Assembly: GCA_937901895.1 (NCBI GenBank)
Contig: CALGTD010000138.1
Coordinates: 90,735 to 154,734, forward strand
From: an uncultured Spartobacteria bacterium
GTDB taxonomy: Bacteria; Verrucomicrobiota; Verrucomicrobiia; Chthoniobacterales; JAATET01
Reading direction: 5' to 3'
Length of the DNA stretch: 64,000 nucleotides
This document shows, piece after piece, positions 11,502-22,000 of the stretch (position 1 is its first letter; each line of letters starts with the position of its first letter). The translations under genes were made by a program, and so were the position numbers. The notes beneath the pieces are model-generated. The model saw nothing but the letters and a program-made list of their open reading frames with translations, was not told where the DNA came from and made no database searches.

Positions 11502-13232
11502 ATGAGTTCCGAAAGCCAAGGCGCAAAGCCGTTAGTTGCCAACGAGGCGATCAAGTCTCAGTCCAATTTCCTGCGTGGAGAGATCGCGAAGGACGTCGCC
11601 GACACGTCCACGGGCGGGATTTCCGAGAACAGCAACCAGCTTTGCAAGTTCCACGGACTCTACATGCAGGACGACCGCGACCTTCGCACGGAACTGAAGA
11701 AGGCCGGCAAGGAGAAGGCGTTCGCTTTCATGCTCCGCGTGCGCCTTCCCGGAGGCAAGGCGACCCCGCAGCAGTGGCTCGTGCTCGACAGCATTGCCGA
11801 CGAGCTGGCGTCGCCGTCGCTCCGGCTTACCACGCGCCAGACGTTTCAGTTTCACGGGATCCTCAAGGGTAACGTGAAGCAGGTCATCCGGAGGATGCAG
11901 AGCGTGCTGCTGGATTCCATCGCCGCCTGCGGCGACGTGAACCGCAACGTGATGGCTCCGCCAAATCCCGAGCGTTCCCCCGTGCTCGAGCAGGTTTACC
12001 AGCACTCCCGTGCATGGAGCGAATATGCGCTCCCGAAGACGCGCGCGTATTACGAGGTCTGGCTCGACGAGGAACTCGTGGCCGGTGGCGAAGAGGAGCC
12101 GATGTATGGTCCGACCTACCTGCCCAGAAAGTTCAAAACCGGTTTTGCGATTCCGCCGCTGAACGACGTCGACATCTTCTCGCAGGATCTCGGCTACATC
12201 GCGATCGTCGAGAACGGCGAGCTCGTGGGATACAATGTCACCGTCGGCGGAGGCCAGGGAATGAACCATGGCAATGCCGCGACCTACCCGCGTCTAGCCG
12301 ATGTGCTCGGCTTTATTCCGGCGGACAGGGTGAACGCCGTGGGTGAGGCCGTCCTTACGACGCAGCGCGACTATGGCGATCGCACGAACCGCCGCCATGC
12401 GCGCCTCAAATACACGATCGACGACCGAGGGGTGGAGTGGTTCAAGGGCGAGGTCGAGCGGCGCTCCGGCGTCACGTTCGAGCCCGCACGGCCCTTTGAG
12501 TTCACCACGATCGAAGATCCGCACGGATGGCACGAGTGCGCCGATGGCACGTGGTTTTACGGCCTGCACATCCTGAGCGGGCGGATCAAGGACGTCCCCG
12601 GCTGGCCGATGAAGACGGCCCTTCGTGAGATCGCGGAGATTCACACCGGCGATTTCCGGCTTACGCCGTCGCAGAATCTGACGATTTCCGGGGTCACGCC
12701 CGAGCAGAAGCCGAAGATCGACGAGATCCTCGCCCGTCACGGACTCTCCGCGGAAAACAACCGCTCGCGTCTGCGCCTGAATGCGCTTTCGTGCGTGGCG
12801 TTGCCCACCTGCGGCCTCGCGCTGGCAGAGAGTGAGCGCGCCCTGCCGGATCTCCTTTCGAAATTCGAAACCGTGCTCGAGGAGGCGGGACTCAAGGATG
12901 ACGCGATCAGCCTGCGCATCACGGGCTGCCCGAATGGCTGCGCCCGCCCGTATCTGGCGGAGATCGGCTTCGTCGGCCGTGCGCCGGGCAAATATGCCCT
13001 TTTCCTCGGCGCGAAATACAACGGCACGCGCCTGAACCGGCTCGTCTCGCCGAGCATCACGCTGGATGACGGCGTGGAGCTGCTCAAGCCGATCATCAAG
13101 CGCTACGCGCTCGAGAGGAAGGAAGGCGAGGAATTCGGCGATTTCTGCGACCGGGTGATCCTTCCTGCCGATGCCACGCTCCACAGCGTGGGAACGGTGG
13201 AGTCCCCGGCGGAACCGGTTTCAGCGAATTGA
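11502..13232 (+). CDS. cysI: Assimilatory sulfite reductase hemoprotein (CysI type)
   Basis: 576 residues from ATG 11502 (MSSESQGAKPL); two in-frame starts further upstream are possible. It contains two repeats of the nitrite/sulfite reductase ferredoxin-like half domain, the siroheme region (CGDVNRNVMAPPNP), and the coupled [4Fe-4S]-siroheme ligands Cys431, Cys437, Cys476 and Cys480 (CVALPTCG and CPNGCARPY). The enzyme reduces sulfite to sulfide with six electrons in the cytoplasm. The LCKFHGLYMQDDRD opening is CysI-like rather than nitrite-reductase-like. No CysJ flavoprotein is adjacent; a NuoG-like iron-sulfur protein follows 72 bp downstream. A second paralogue lies at 39884-41677. Confidence 0.88.
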   Translation: MSSESQGAKPLVANEAIKSQSNFLRGEIAKDVADTSTGGISENSNQLCKFHGLYMQDDRDLRTELKKAGKEKAFAFMLRVRLPGGKATPQQWLVLDSIADELASPSLRLTTRQTFQFHGILKGNVKQVIRRMQSVLLDSIAACGDVNRNVMAPPNPERSPVLEQVYQHSRAWSEYALPKTRAYYEVWLDEELVAGGEEEPMYGPTYLPRKFKTGFAIPPLNDVDIFSQDLGYIAIVENGELVGYNVTVGGGQGMNHGNAATYPRLADVLGFIPADRVNAVGEAVLTTQRDYGDRTNRRHARLKYTIDDRGVEWFKGEVERRSGVTFEPARPFEFTTIEDPHGWHECADGTWFYGLHILSGRIKDVPGWPMKTALREIAEIHTGDFRLTPSQNLTISGVTPEQKPKIDEILARHGLSAENNRSRLRLNALSCVALPTCGLALAESERALPDLLSKFETVLEEAGLKDDAISLRITGCPNGCARPYLAEIGFVGRAPGKYALFLGAKYNGTRLNRLVSPSITLDDGVELLKPIIKRYALERKEGEEFGDFCDRVILPADATLHSVGTVESPAEPVSAN

Positions 13233-13304
13233 CGGGATCGGGAAAAACCGGGGAGTTTTGCTCGTGGACAACGGCAAAAATTTCCCGCAATTAGAGAAGC
13301 GAAG

Positions 13305-15008
13305 ATGACCACGACCGCCGCAGCGCCCAAAACGGAAGTTCCCATGCTCAATGTCCAGGTGGACGGTGTGTGGAAGCAGTTTCCGAAGGGCACCCGGCTC
13401 ATCGAAGCGTGCATGCAGAGCGGGCAGTTTGTCCCGCACTACTGCTACCATCCGAAGCTCAGCTCGCCGGGCAACTGCCGCATGTGCCTCGTGGAGCTTG
13501 GCATGCCGAAGATGACGCCGGACCGCAAGCCGGTGCTCGGAGAGGATGGCCGCCCGGAGATCGCATGGAGCCCGCGTCCGGCGATTTCCTGCGCCACCGA
13601 AGTCAGCGAGGGCATGGCGGTGCGCACCGCTTCGCCGCTCGTCGAGGAATGCCGCAAGGGCGTGATGGAGTTTCTCCTCATCAACCATCCGCTCGACTGT
13701 CCGATCTGCGACCAGGCGGGAGAGTGCCGGCTGCAGGAGTTTTCCGTGGAATACGGCAAGGGCGACTCCCGTTTCATCGAGGAAAAGGTCAAGAAGCCCA
13801 AGCGCGTCGACATCGGAAAGAACATCGTTCTCGACGACGAGCGCTGCATCATGTGCTCGCGTTGCATCCGGTTCATGAAGGAGATCGCGAACGACGATGT
13901 GCTCGGCTTCGTGAATCGCGGCAGCCACACGACGCTCACCGTCTATCCCGGCAAGCGGCTGGACAACAATTACTCGCTGAACACCGCGGACATCTGCCCG
14001 GTGGGCGCGCTCACGAGCAAGGATTTCCGGTTCAAGATGCGCGTCTGGTTCCTCAAGGAAACCAAGTCGATCGACGTGAACTGCGGCAACGGCACGAACA
14101 TCGTGATCGGATCCCGCGAGAACATCGTCTACCGGATCACTCCGCGGGAGAACGACTTCGTGAACTCCTGCTGGATGCCCGACAGCCATCGGCTGAACAT
14201 CCATTATCTCCACGACGACCGCCGCTTGAAGGAGCCGGTTGTGAAGGGGGAGGATGCGCCGGCGAAATGGTCCGACGCCATCGCCGCCGCCGCCCGCCAG
14301 CTCAAGGCGCAGGAACCCTCGCGGATCGCGATGATCGCGAGCGGACGGATGACAAACGAGGAGCTGTTTCTTGCGAAGCGCCTTGCCGCAGCCATCGGCG
14401 TCGAGCAATTCGACATCCTGCCGCGTCCGCAGGAAGGTGACGGATTTCTCATTTCCGAGGATGGCAACCCGAACACGACCGGCGCGAAGTTGCTTGGCCT
14501 TACCAGTTCGCATCCCGGTGCGAAACTTCAGGAGATCGCGCGCGGAGTCGCAAGTGGCGCAATCAAGGCGCTCATCTGCCTCGGCGAAGATGCGACGAAG
14601 ATCGGAATCATCGAGAGCGACCTGCAGAAGCTGGCCTCGCTGATTGTGATGGACATTCTTCCGAACCGCACAACGCCGCATGCGACGGTTCTGTTGCCGG
14701 CCAGTGCCTTCGCGGAGAAACGCGGCACGATGATCAACCTCGGCGGCCGCATCCAGCGACTGAACCGCGCGGTCAGCGCACCGGGTCAGGCCCGGGACGA
14801 TTGGGAGATTCTCCGCGACCTCATTCAGGCGGTCGGTGGAGCGAACGGCGTGTATTCGATCGAGGAGGTGTTCAAGGCGATGGCCGCCGAAACGCCGGCG
14901 CTCGAAGGACTGTCGATCGCGAAGATTGGCGACCTAGGCGTGCAACTCGAGATTCCCGAGGTCGCGACGCCGCGCGAGGTTCCGACACGCGTGACAGGCC
15001 GGAGCTGA
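13305..15008 (+). CDS. nuoG: NuoG-like iron-sulfur subunit (75-kDa complex I type), outside a nuo operon
   Basis: 567 residues. All iron-sulfur ligands of the NuoG/HoxU N-terminus are present: [2Fe-2S] Cys47, Cys58, Cys61, Cys96; [4Fe-4S] His128, Cys132, Cys135, Cys141; [4Fe-4S] Cys181, Cys184, Cys187, Cys231. The remainder (about 250-540) is a shortened molybdopterin-oxidoreductase-like domain without obvious cofactor residues, as in complex I. The protein is shorter than E. coli NuoG (about 900 residues). No other nuo gene is near. The position after cysI may mean chance, or use as an electron-transfer partner for the reductase; the first is the safer reading. Confidence 0.85.
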   Translation: MTTTAAAPKTEVPMLNVQVDGVWKQFPKGTRLIEACMQSGQFVPHYCYHPKLSSPGNCRMCLVELGMPKMTPDRKPVLGEDGRPEIAWSPRPAISCATEVSEGMAVRTASPLVEECRKGVMEFLLINHPLDCPICDQAGECRLQEFSVEYGKGDSRFIEEKVKKPKRVDIGKNIVLDDERCIMCSRCIRFMKEIANDDVLGFVNRGSHTTLTVYPGKRLDNNYSLNTADICPVGALTSKDFRFKMRVWFLKETKSIDVNCGNGTNIVIGSRENIVYRITPRENDFVNSCWMPDSHRLNIHYLHDDRRLKEPVVKGEDAPAKWSDAIAAAARQLKAQEPSRIAMIASGRMTNEELFLAKRLAAAIGVEQFDILPRPQEGDGFLISEDGNPNTTGAKLLGLTSSHPGAKLQEIARGVASGAIKALICLGEDATKIGIIESDLQKLASLIVMDILPNRTTPHATVLLPASAFAEKRGTMINLGGRIQRLNRAVSAPGQARDDWEILRDLIQAVGGANGVYSIEEVFKAMAAETPALEGLSIAKIGDLGVQLEIPEVATPREVPTRVTGRS

Positions 15009-15026
15009 TCCGGTTCTCGTGATTTT

Positions 15027-15042
15027 CCGGACGAAAGTCCGG
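15027..15042. terminator. Hairpin between convergent nuoG and AraC genes
   Basis: A perfect 6-bp stem CCGGAC/GTCCGG closed by a GAAA tetraloop sits in the 38-bp gap between two convergent genes. Neither strand has a T-run after the stem, so it is a stable hairpin that may help ends form rather than a classical intrinsic terminator. Confidence 0.4.
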
Positions 15043-15046
15043 CGGG

Positions 15047-15877
15047 TCAGGCCGCCCTGCCGAGGGAGCGTCGGCGAACGCTCCCGGGAGTGACCGAGAA
15101 GACGTTCTTGAACGCCCGCGTGAAGTGACTCTGGTCCTGGAAACCGACCATGTGACACACCTCGGCGACGGAAAGGCCTTCGCGCGTCCGGAGGAGCGTT
15201 TCCGCCTGCTTCAACCGGCGTGCGGTGACGTATCTCCACGGAGAGACCCCGGTCGAACTGCGAAACGCCCGCGCGAAGTGAAACCGGCTGCATCCTGCCG
15301 CGGCGGCCATGTCCTCCAGCGTGAAGTTTTCCACGAGGTGGTCGTCGATGAACGTCAGCGTGCGCCGCAGCGCCGACGGGGATAGCCGCTCCTTGCGGGT
15401 TTCCGACGACTGCCGTTCACCGTGTGAAAGGAGGCGGACCGCCAGCAACTGGGTCGCGCTGGTGGCAACCGATTCCGGGAGTTCCTGATCACGCGCCATG
15501 AGGTCGCGCACCATGCCGGTGATGTTCCGGATCGCTGGATCCGTGATTCTTTCCGCGCCGGACCGCGGAAGATTCGGGACGCCGAGGTTGCGCGAGGTGG
15601 CGTTGAGGACTGATTCGTCAAGCGATACGGCCAGCACTTCCGCGGGACCGATCCAGGTGACTTCGGCGGTGGCCCTGCGATCGGCCACCAGTGCCGCCCC
15701 GGGCGGCAGAATCGCCTGTTCCGTCCTCCGATTCGGACGACGGATCTGCACGGCCATGCTGTCGGCTGCAAAGGAAACGCAGACCCGCAGGCCGGATGCG
15801 GGCGGCAGGGAAAAGCACCCGTCGCTGCCCGATGCAAAGGTGAAATTCCCGGAGGTTCGCTGGGTGAGAGTCGTCAT
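15047..15877 (-). CDS. AraC family transcriptional regulator
   Basis: 276 residues from ATG 15877 (MTTLTQRT). The C-terminal 100 residues carry the two helix-turn-helix units of AraC/XylS proteins: FTLEDMAAAAGCSRFHFARA and LSVAEVCHMVGFQDQSHFTR, ending PGSVRRRSLG. The N-terminal 170 residues form an unassigned sensing domain (possible cupin-like ligand domain). The target is not evident: nuoG converges on it and the sigma/kinase operon lies upstream on the same strand. Confidence 0.88.
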   Translation of the reverse strand: MTTLTQRTSGNFTFASGSDGCFSLPPASGLRVCVSFAADSMAVQIRRPNRRTEQAILPPGAALVADRRATAEVTWIGPAEVLAVSLDESVLNATSRNLGVPNLPRSGAERITDPAIRNITGMVRDLMARDQELPESVATSATQLLAVRLLSHGERQSSETRKERLSPSALRRTLTFIDDHLVENFTLEDMAAAAGCSRFHFARAFRSSTGVSPWRYVTARRLKQAETLLRTREGLSVAEVCHMVGFQDQSHFTRAFKNVFSVTPGSVRRRSLGRAA

Positions 15878-16061
15878 GGCAGGGGAATCAAGGGGGCGGA
15901 CCAATCGGTCACTTTCAAAGTCGCGACATTTCGCCCTCAAACCCGCCAAAAATTTGTTTCCCGATCGAATATCGAAGAGAAAACAGAAGCGGAGGACTCC
16001 TTTGGGTCCCTCGAATTCCGGGAGGGGGACTCGCTTTCGCGCAGACCCTCAGCGGACGAAA

Positions 16062-16574
16062 CTACAGGTTTCGGATCTCCCGATAGAGCCAGGCCCGGGC
16101 GTAGGCCCAGTGCCGCTCGACGGTCCGTTCACCGAGTCCCATGGCGTCGGCCACCTCGCGGTTCGACAGACCGCCAAAAAACTTGAGGATCACGACCTGG
16201 GCGCGAACGGGGTCCTCCTCCTCGAGGCGGGTCACCGCCTCGTGAATGAGGAGCATCTGGTCGTCCTCGGAGATATCGACCTCTCGCGCGGCCTCAATTG
16301 GCACGCGGGTGAGGTCTTTGCCGCGCTTTTGCCGGGCCTGGCGTCGCGCGCGATCGATCAGCACCCGTCGCATGGATTCCGCGACGGCGGCGAACATGTT
16401 CGAACTGGTCCTGCGCCACGCGTCCGAGCGTTCGCCGGAAAGACGGATCCATGCTTCATGCACGAGCGCGGTTGGCTGCAGGGTGTTGTTGCCGCGTTCC
16501 ATTGCCATGCGGGACGCGGCGAGCCTGCGCAACTGCGGGTAGAGTTCGGCGATCTGCGTCTCGGAATTCATCAT
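16062..16574 (-). CDS. ECF-type RNA polymerase sigma factor
   Basis: 170 residues starting MMNSETQIAELYPQLRRLAASR. Region 2 (NTLQPTALVHEAWIRL) is typical of the planctomycete/acidobacterial ECF group (TIGR02999-like). Region 4 reads LSNREVADAMGLGERTVERHW, the helix that reads the -35 element. It starts inside the stop codon of the Ser/Thr kinase gene (ATGA overlap), so the two are translationally coupled. Several ECF groups are activated by such kinases instead of anti-sigma factors, which makes phosphorylation-dependent activation the likely mode here. Its target genes are unknown. Confidence 0.92.
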   Translation of the reverse strand: MMNSETQIAELYPQLRRLAASRMAMERGNNTLQPTALVHEAWIRLSGERSDAWRRTSSNMFAAVAESMRRVLIDRARRQARQKRGKDLTRVPIEAAREVDISEDDQMLLIHEAVTRLEEEDPVRAQVVILKFFGGLSNREVADAMGLGERTVERHWAYARAWLYREIRNL

Positions 16575-18874
16575 CGTTTCACGACAGCTTCGGCATGGGG
16601 GGAGGGGAGATCGGCGACCCGCGGCAGCAGCAGCCTGGCCTCGGAAAAAAGGAGTCTTGCGATCACCCAGGTATACCACTCGCCGGCAAGGGATGGCTTG
16701 CTGTCGAAGGTGGTCTCGCGACCCTCCGCGATTTGTGAGCGAGCCTCCCGCAGTTCCCGTTCCGCGGCGGTCCGGTCCCCGAGTTGCAGGCAGGCGATCG
16801 CCTTGAGACAACGCGTGGCGGCGAGACGGGCGTCTCCGGATTTGTCGTTCGTGCTCGACGGATACGACAGGCACTTTTCCGCCCATTTCAGGCTCTCCTC
16901 CGGCTGGTCGAGTCTGTGGTAGTAGAGCGCCATTGCGAAGGCTTCCCAATCGGGATAGGGCCGGTTGGCGGGGTCGGGGAGACCATGCTCGCAGACGTGT
17001 GCGACATCCACGAGCCGCTCCATCACCCAGGGATCCGCCGGAGTGAGGAGGCAGGCCTGGAGGAGGTGTTCCGCCTGATGCGACGTGGTCGCCGGCAGGT
17101 AAAGCTCGAGCATTTCATGGCGAAAATCGTTGTAGGCCGGGATGTCACCGTGCGCCAGCAGGGCCGAGGAAATGGCGATGACTTCACATCCCTCCACGAT
17201 GTCGGTGGGGGGATCGAGGCGGTTGGCCTGATTCAGCAACGTGTAATACTGAACCGCGCGCTCCCAGCGTTCGTAGAATGCATTCCAGTTTCCGAGCGCC
17301 CGGAACACCCCGGCAGCCTCGCGCGACGGTTCGATCGTCATCAGCGTATTCTGCTGGAGCAATGCGTCGGCCTCCTCGATCCGTCCTTCGCTCAAGAGCA
17401 CCGCCGCCTGCGAGACGTTCGCCCGTGCCTGCGCCTGCTGGCGGAGTTTTGATTCCACCGATCGAGCGGTCTCGGCCTCGACACGGAGGCGGTTTTGCTC
17501 GGCGCGGGCTTCGCGCTCGCGCACATAGAGCCAGGTGGACACGCCCATTCCGGCGATCAGCGAAAGAGCGACGGCGGAGCCCAGCACGCAGACCGCGCGG
17601 TTGCGGCGGGTGAACTTTCCCAAAAGGTAAAGGCGTCCCGGCGGTCGTGCGAGCACCGGCTGATCTGCGAGAAAGCGGGCGAGATCCGCAGCGAGGGCGT
17701 TGACGGTTTGGTAGCGCTGGTTGCGATCCTTCGACATCGCCTTTGCTGCGATGCCGTCGAGGTCGCCGCGGAGGCGGGAGATCAACCGGTCCGGGTCCGT
17801 GCTCCGTGCCGTGGCCACGGCTTCGCGTTCGGTGGGGGGGAGCGCCGCGACCATGCGGGAAAGCAGAGGAGGGTCGTCCTCGAGAAGGATGCGGCGCATT
17901 TCCGAAATACCCGCGTGCGACAGGGCGTCGTTGTCGAACGGGGCGCGTCCTCCCAACAGTTCGTAAAGCAGCGCGCCGAGGCTGTAGACATCGGTGCGTG
18001 TGTCCACGTCGATGCCACTCATGTCGATCTGCTCCGGACTCATGTAGGGCGGGGTGCCGAGAAGCTGATCGGCAATGGTGCGGGGGCCGCGAAGCGCCGC
18101 ATCGCGGCGGTCGGCCGCCTTGGCAATGCCGAAGTCGATGACCTTCGGCGAGGGTTCCGAATCCGTGCGGCCTACCAGCACGTTGGAGGGTTTGATGTCG
18201 CGATGGATCACCCCCTTCTGGTGGGCGTGCTGAATGGCGTGGCAGACCTGGATGAAGAGCCGGATGCGCGCCTCGATATCAAGCCGCTCGCGGTCGCAAA
18301 ACGTCGTGATCCTCTCGCCGGTGACCCGTTCCATCACGAAGTAGGGCCGGCCAGTCGCGGTCGCGCCCGCATCGTAAACCCGCGCGATGTTGGGATGGTC
18401 CATCATCGCCAGCGCCTGCCGTTCCGCCTCGAACCGCGCGATCACGCGCTCGGTATCCATTCCGAGACGGATGATCTTGAGCGCGACCGTCCGTCGCACG
18501 GGGCGTTCCTGTTCCGCCTCGTAAACAACGCCGCAGCCGCCCTCCCCGATGCGTGAGACAAGACGGTAGGAGCCGATCCATGTTCCGACCTCCTCGGTGG
18601 TCGGAGGTTCCGCGCCGGTGGCGTTCGCTGGAAGTTCCGCGAGGATCTCGTCCGCGAGCGTGCTCCGCCGCTGGCTTGCCTCGAGGAAAAAGACGGCGGA
18701 CTCGCCCGACACCTCGAGCAGCTCCGTCATTCGCGCCAGTCCCGCCGGGTCATCCCGGAAATAGCGTTCCAGGAACATGCGGCGCGCCTCGGGTTCCAGC
18801 ATGAGCGCTGTTTCGAAGACCGCACCGTCGACATCCATCGACGCCGGCAGGGGAGACTCTGGAGGTGAAGCCAT
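16571..18874 (-). CDS. Membrane Ser/Thr protein kinase with TPR-like sensor domain
   Basis: Starts at ATG 18874, or at an in-frame GTG 57 bp upstream (18931, 786 residues). In the longer numbering: an N-terminal segment typical of these kinases (1-115), then a Hanks kinase domain with GEGGCGVVY at 129-137, catalytic Lys152, HRD at 243-245, DFG at 266-268 and SPE at 298-300, all intact. One transmembrane helix follows (about 446-470), then a coiled-coil stretch and a helical, TPR-like extracytoplasmic region to the C-terminus. The stop overlaps the ECF sigma start. I infer that it senses an envelope signal and phosphorylates the sigma factor or a partner. Confidence 0.93.
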   Translation of the reverse strand: MASPPESPLPASMDVDGAVFETALMLEPEARRMFLERYFRDDPAGLARMTELLEVSGESAVFFLEASQRRSTLADEILAELPANATGAEPPTTEEVGTWIGSYRLVSRIGEGGCGVVYEAEQERPVRRTVALKIIRLGMDTERVIARFEAERQALAMMDHPNIARVYDAGATATGRPYFVMERVTGERITTFCDRERLDIEARIRLFIQVCHAIQHAHQKGVIHRDIKPSNVLVGRTDSEPSPKVIDFGIAKAADRRDAALRGPRTIADQLLGTPPYMSPEQIDMSGIDVDTRTDVYSLGALLYELLGGRAPFDNDALSHAGISEMRRILLEDDPPLLSRMVAALPPTEREAVATARSTDPDRLISRLRGDLDGIAAKAMSKDRNQRYQTVNALAADLARFLADQPVLARPPGRLYLLGKFTRRNRAVCVLGSAVALSLIAGMGVSTWLYVREREARAEQNRLRVEAETARSVESKLRQQAQARANVSQAAVLLSEGRIEEADALLQQNTLMTIEPSREAAGVFRALGNWNAFYERWERAVQYYTLLNQANRLDPPTDIVEGCEVIAISSALLAHGDIPAYNDFRHEMLELYLPATTSHQAEHLLQACLLTPADPWVMERLVDVAHVCEHGLPDPANRPYPDWEAFAMALYYHRLDQPEESLKWAEKCLSYPSSTNDKSGDARLAATRCLKAIACLQLGDRTAAERELREARSQIAEGRETTFDSKPSLAGEWYTWVIARLLFSEARLLLPRVADLPSPHAEAVVKR

Positions 18875-19009
18875 TGGGGGACAGGATTCGACGGGAGGGA
18901 TGCCTACCCGTCGCGCCAAAAAGTAATTCACCGCCGGAACATCTTCCAGTCCGGATACGAAGTTGCTCCAGGCAATGGGTCGGCCAGTGCCTGGGGCGTT
19001 GCGTGCGAT

Positions 19010-22000
19010 CTATTGGCCCTGCGGAGGACCGTAGACGGCGATCTCCGAAAGACCGGCGTTTTCCGTGCCGGGCTTCACGGCCCTCACCTCGAAGACGAGG
19101 GAGGTGACCGTCTTTGGCGGAAACGCGATGGAAAAAGGTTCGCTGCCACTGTCAGGCAACGGACCCACCTCGACGACGCTCCCGTCGCTGAAGCGGATCG
19201 TCGCGGCGGTGACCTGGTCGACGAGGTTCGGTCGATCGAACAACGCGATCCGGTTCACGGTCTGCGGCTCATCCCAGCTCAGCTCCAGCTGCGCTCCCTC
19301 GGTCTCCTTGTCCGCCGCCCATTCCTGCGAGCGATCCCCGGGATATCCGCCGATATGCCCGTCTGTGGCACCCTCGGGGGAGTATCCGTTCTCCGTCGAA
19401 CTGGCGGAAACCCTCGCAGTGGACGCGAGATTCCCGGCCATTCTCACGCCGCCCGAATCGACGGCGTAGTCCCTGCCGGCCACGCGAAACTCCACACGGC
19501 CGTAGCGGCCGGCATCCATGAGCAGGGGTTTCCTGCCAAGCTCGACGACGTCCGTCTTCTCGATCCAGGAACCGGAGTCATTCTCCTCGATGACCCGCTT
19601 CACGGATCCTCCGTCGATGAGCCCGGGTGCCGCGATGAAAGCGAGCTGGTTTTTCTCTCCGTAAAAGGTCGGTGACTCGTGATACGGCATCAGCCCGACG
19701 CCTGCGAGCGCGAGCAGGGCGGCCTTTGACTCCGTAGTGAGATCCTTCGAAGCGAGAAGCGTTTCGAGGGACTTCGAGCCCGCGTCGTTACCGAGGATGC
19801 CTTTCGCCCGACGAGTCTGTGCGGCGTTGGAAAATTTCGCTGCGTCGGCCTCCGGGGCGATGGCTTCCACAACGACGGGAGTGCGGATGTTCGTCGCCGG
19901 CACGAGGATTCGATTCATGCCGAGGTTCGCGTTGTAAACGGCCTTTGCGGGCTGGCCATTGACCGTCACCTCGGTGGCTGCGACCGTGTTTGGGAGCTCG
20001 ATCTCGTAGCTGCGCTGCGCAGGCTGACCCGTGTAGTTGCCCTTTGTGGGATCGATCCGAACCGAGACGCGATCGCCATCCCGTCGGTAGCTCAGTCGTG
20101 TTGTCGCGGATTTTCCCTCCAGATACTCGCGGGATTGACCGTCATCCTCATACAGCGTCGAGGAGCCCTCCACCCCGTCTGCGCCCGGGTAGCAGCGCAC
20201 GCGCAGCGTCTTCAAGACCGTCGTTGCCGGCCGCTCGCTGTAGGGCTGGAGAGGAATCGGGACGCCGCCCCGAGCGTAGAGCGGGAATTCGTCGATGTCC
20301 GCGGAGACGATTCGCGTCTGGTCTCCGTCGAATTTTTCGCCGGTGAAGAAGTTATACCACGTCGCGCCGGGCGGGAACCAGACGGTCTGGCGTCCGATCC
20401 TCCCCGGTCCCACCCCGGGCATCGTGATCGGCGCCACGAGAAGGTTGTCGCCAAAGAGGAACTCCTGGCCGTTGACGTAGGCGGGCTCGAGTTCCGGATA
20501 TTCCAGGTAAAGCGGACGATTCAGGGACACGCCGGTCGAATACGTCTGCCACGCGCTGCTGTAGACATACGGGAGAATCTGCGCTCGCAGATGGAATGCA
20601 TGGCGCATCGCGTCCGTTGCCCATTTCGGATGAAGCCATGGCCGGCGGTCGAGGTGCTCGTCCCTGGTGGAATGCGATCGCAGGGCGGTCGACAGGGCGC
20701 CAAACTGTGTCCAGCGCACGTAGGATTCGTCGTTGCGGGGTCCCTGGTGCCCGCCAATGTCGTGCGACCAGTAGTAGCAGCCGACGTTGCCTGCCGTGGA
20801 GGTGAAGGGCACTTCAAACGCCAGCATCGGCCAGCCGGTGTCCGCATCGCCGGAAAACTGGATCACGTGCCGGTGGTCGCCCCAGCCCGCCCAGCGGCTG
20901 AAGGAAAGACCACGTGCTCCGTTCGCCATCGAGTTGTCGAAAAGAATCCGGTTCAGCCAGAAAAGGTTCGTCAGGTCCGGAATCGATGGGGTGAAGGGAT
21001 GCTGCTGCCAGTCGAGCCACCAGAAATCCACACCGTCCTGCTGCAAGGGCCGCAGCACCTCCTTTTCCCAGGCTTCGACATACTGCTGACTGCCGGGATC
21101 GAACGGGAGGGTCTCGCCGCTGGATGGATCATTCCCCATGGCACGCATGAAATCCGCGTAGCGATCCTCGTGCTTCGCGACGCCGTCCGCAGGGTGGAGA
21201 TTCAGGGTGACGTGAAGCCCCTGCTCGTGAAACCAGCGCAGCAGGCTCTTTGGATCCGGGATCAGCTCCTTGTTCCATGACCAGCCGGTCCAGCCCTCGC
21301 GGTGCCAGTCCATGTCCATTACGATGACATCCAGTGGAAACTGGTTTTCGTGATACTCGCGGACGATGCCGCGGTATTCGTCGGACGTGAATGGCCAGTA
21401 GCGCGAGAACCAGATTCCCAGCGCGTAGCGGCGGGGGAGGGGGGCACGTCCCCCGATGGTGATGAGTGATTGCAGTGCGGCCTTGTAATCGTCTCCGTAG
21501 CCGAAGAGATACCAGTCCGTGCCGGCATCGGCGGGTCGCGACTCCACCCAGGTGTCGGTGAAGAGTGGAGTCCGGGAGTCGTCGAGCAGATACCAGCCGT
21601 CCTTGGAGAGCAGTCCCTCGCCGAGGTCCACCGGCCCGCGGATCATGTCGAGGGTCCGGATGGTGCCGCCGAGGTTGCCGGGGTTTGGTGCCCCGGGAAC
21701 CCACCGGACGGTCTGATCGCCTTTGCGGATTTCCGCGGAAAGGTTCGATGCGCTCAATGGCTGGCCGTCCGGCTTGTAAACGAGGCGGATCGCACCCGTG
21801 TCGATGGTGAGCGTTCCGTCGGTTTTCTCGAGCGAGAAGTCCTGCAAAAGTGCGTCCCGTTCGACGGCGAACAGTGATCGTGCGTCGATGAAACGGCCTC
21901 CGGGCGCGTGCTCGATGCGAATGCAATGCGGCGTGATGACCGAGAATCGCACATCGCCCTCGACCACGGGATTCGTAACCGCGCCGAGCCAACTAGCACT

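Noticed and set aside
15950..16061. Possible terminator after the ECF sigma gene
   Set aside because: The candidate stem has mismatches and the T-run is weak and distant.
17495..18556. 353-codon plus-strand frame opposite the Ser/Thr kinase
   Set aside because: Antisense shadow of a kinase with intact catalytic motifs.
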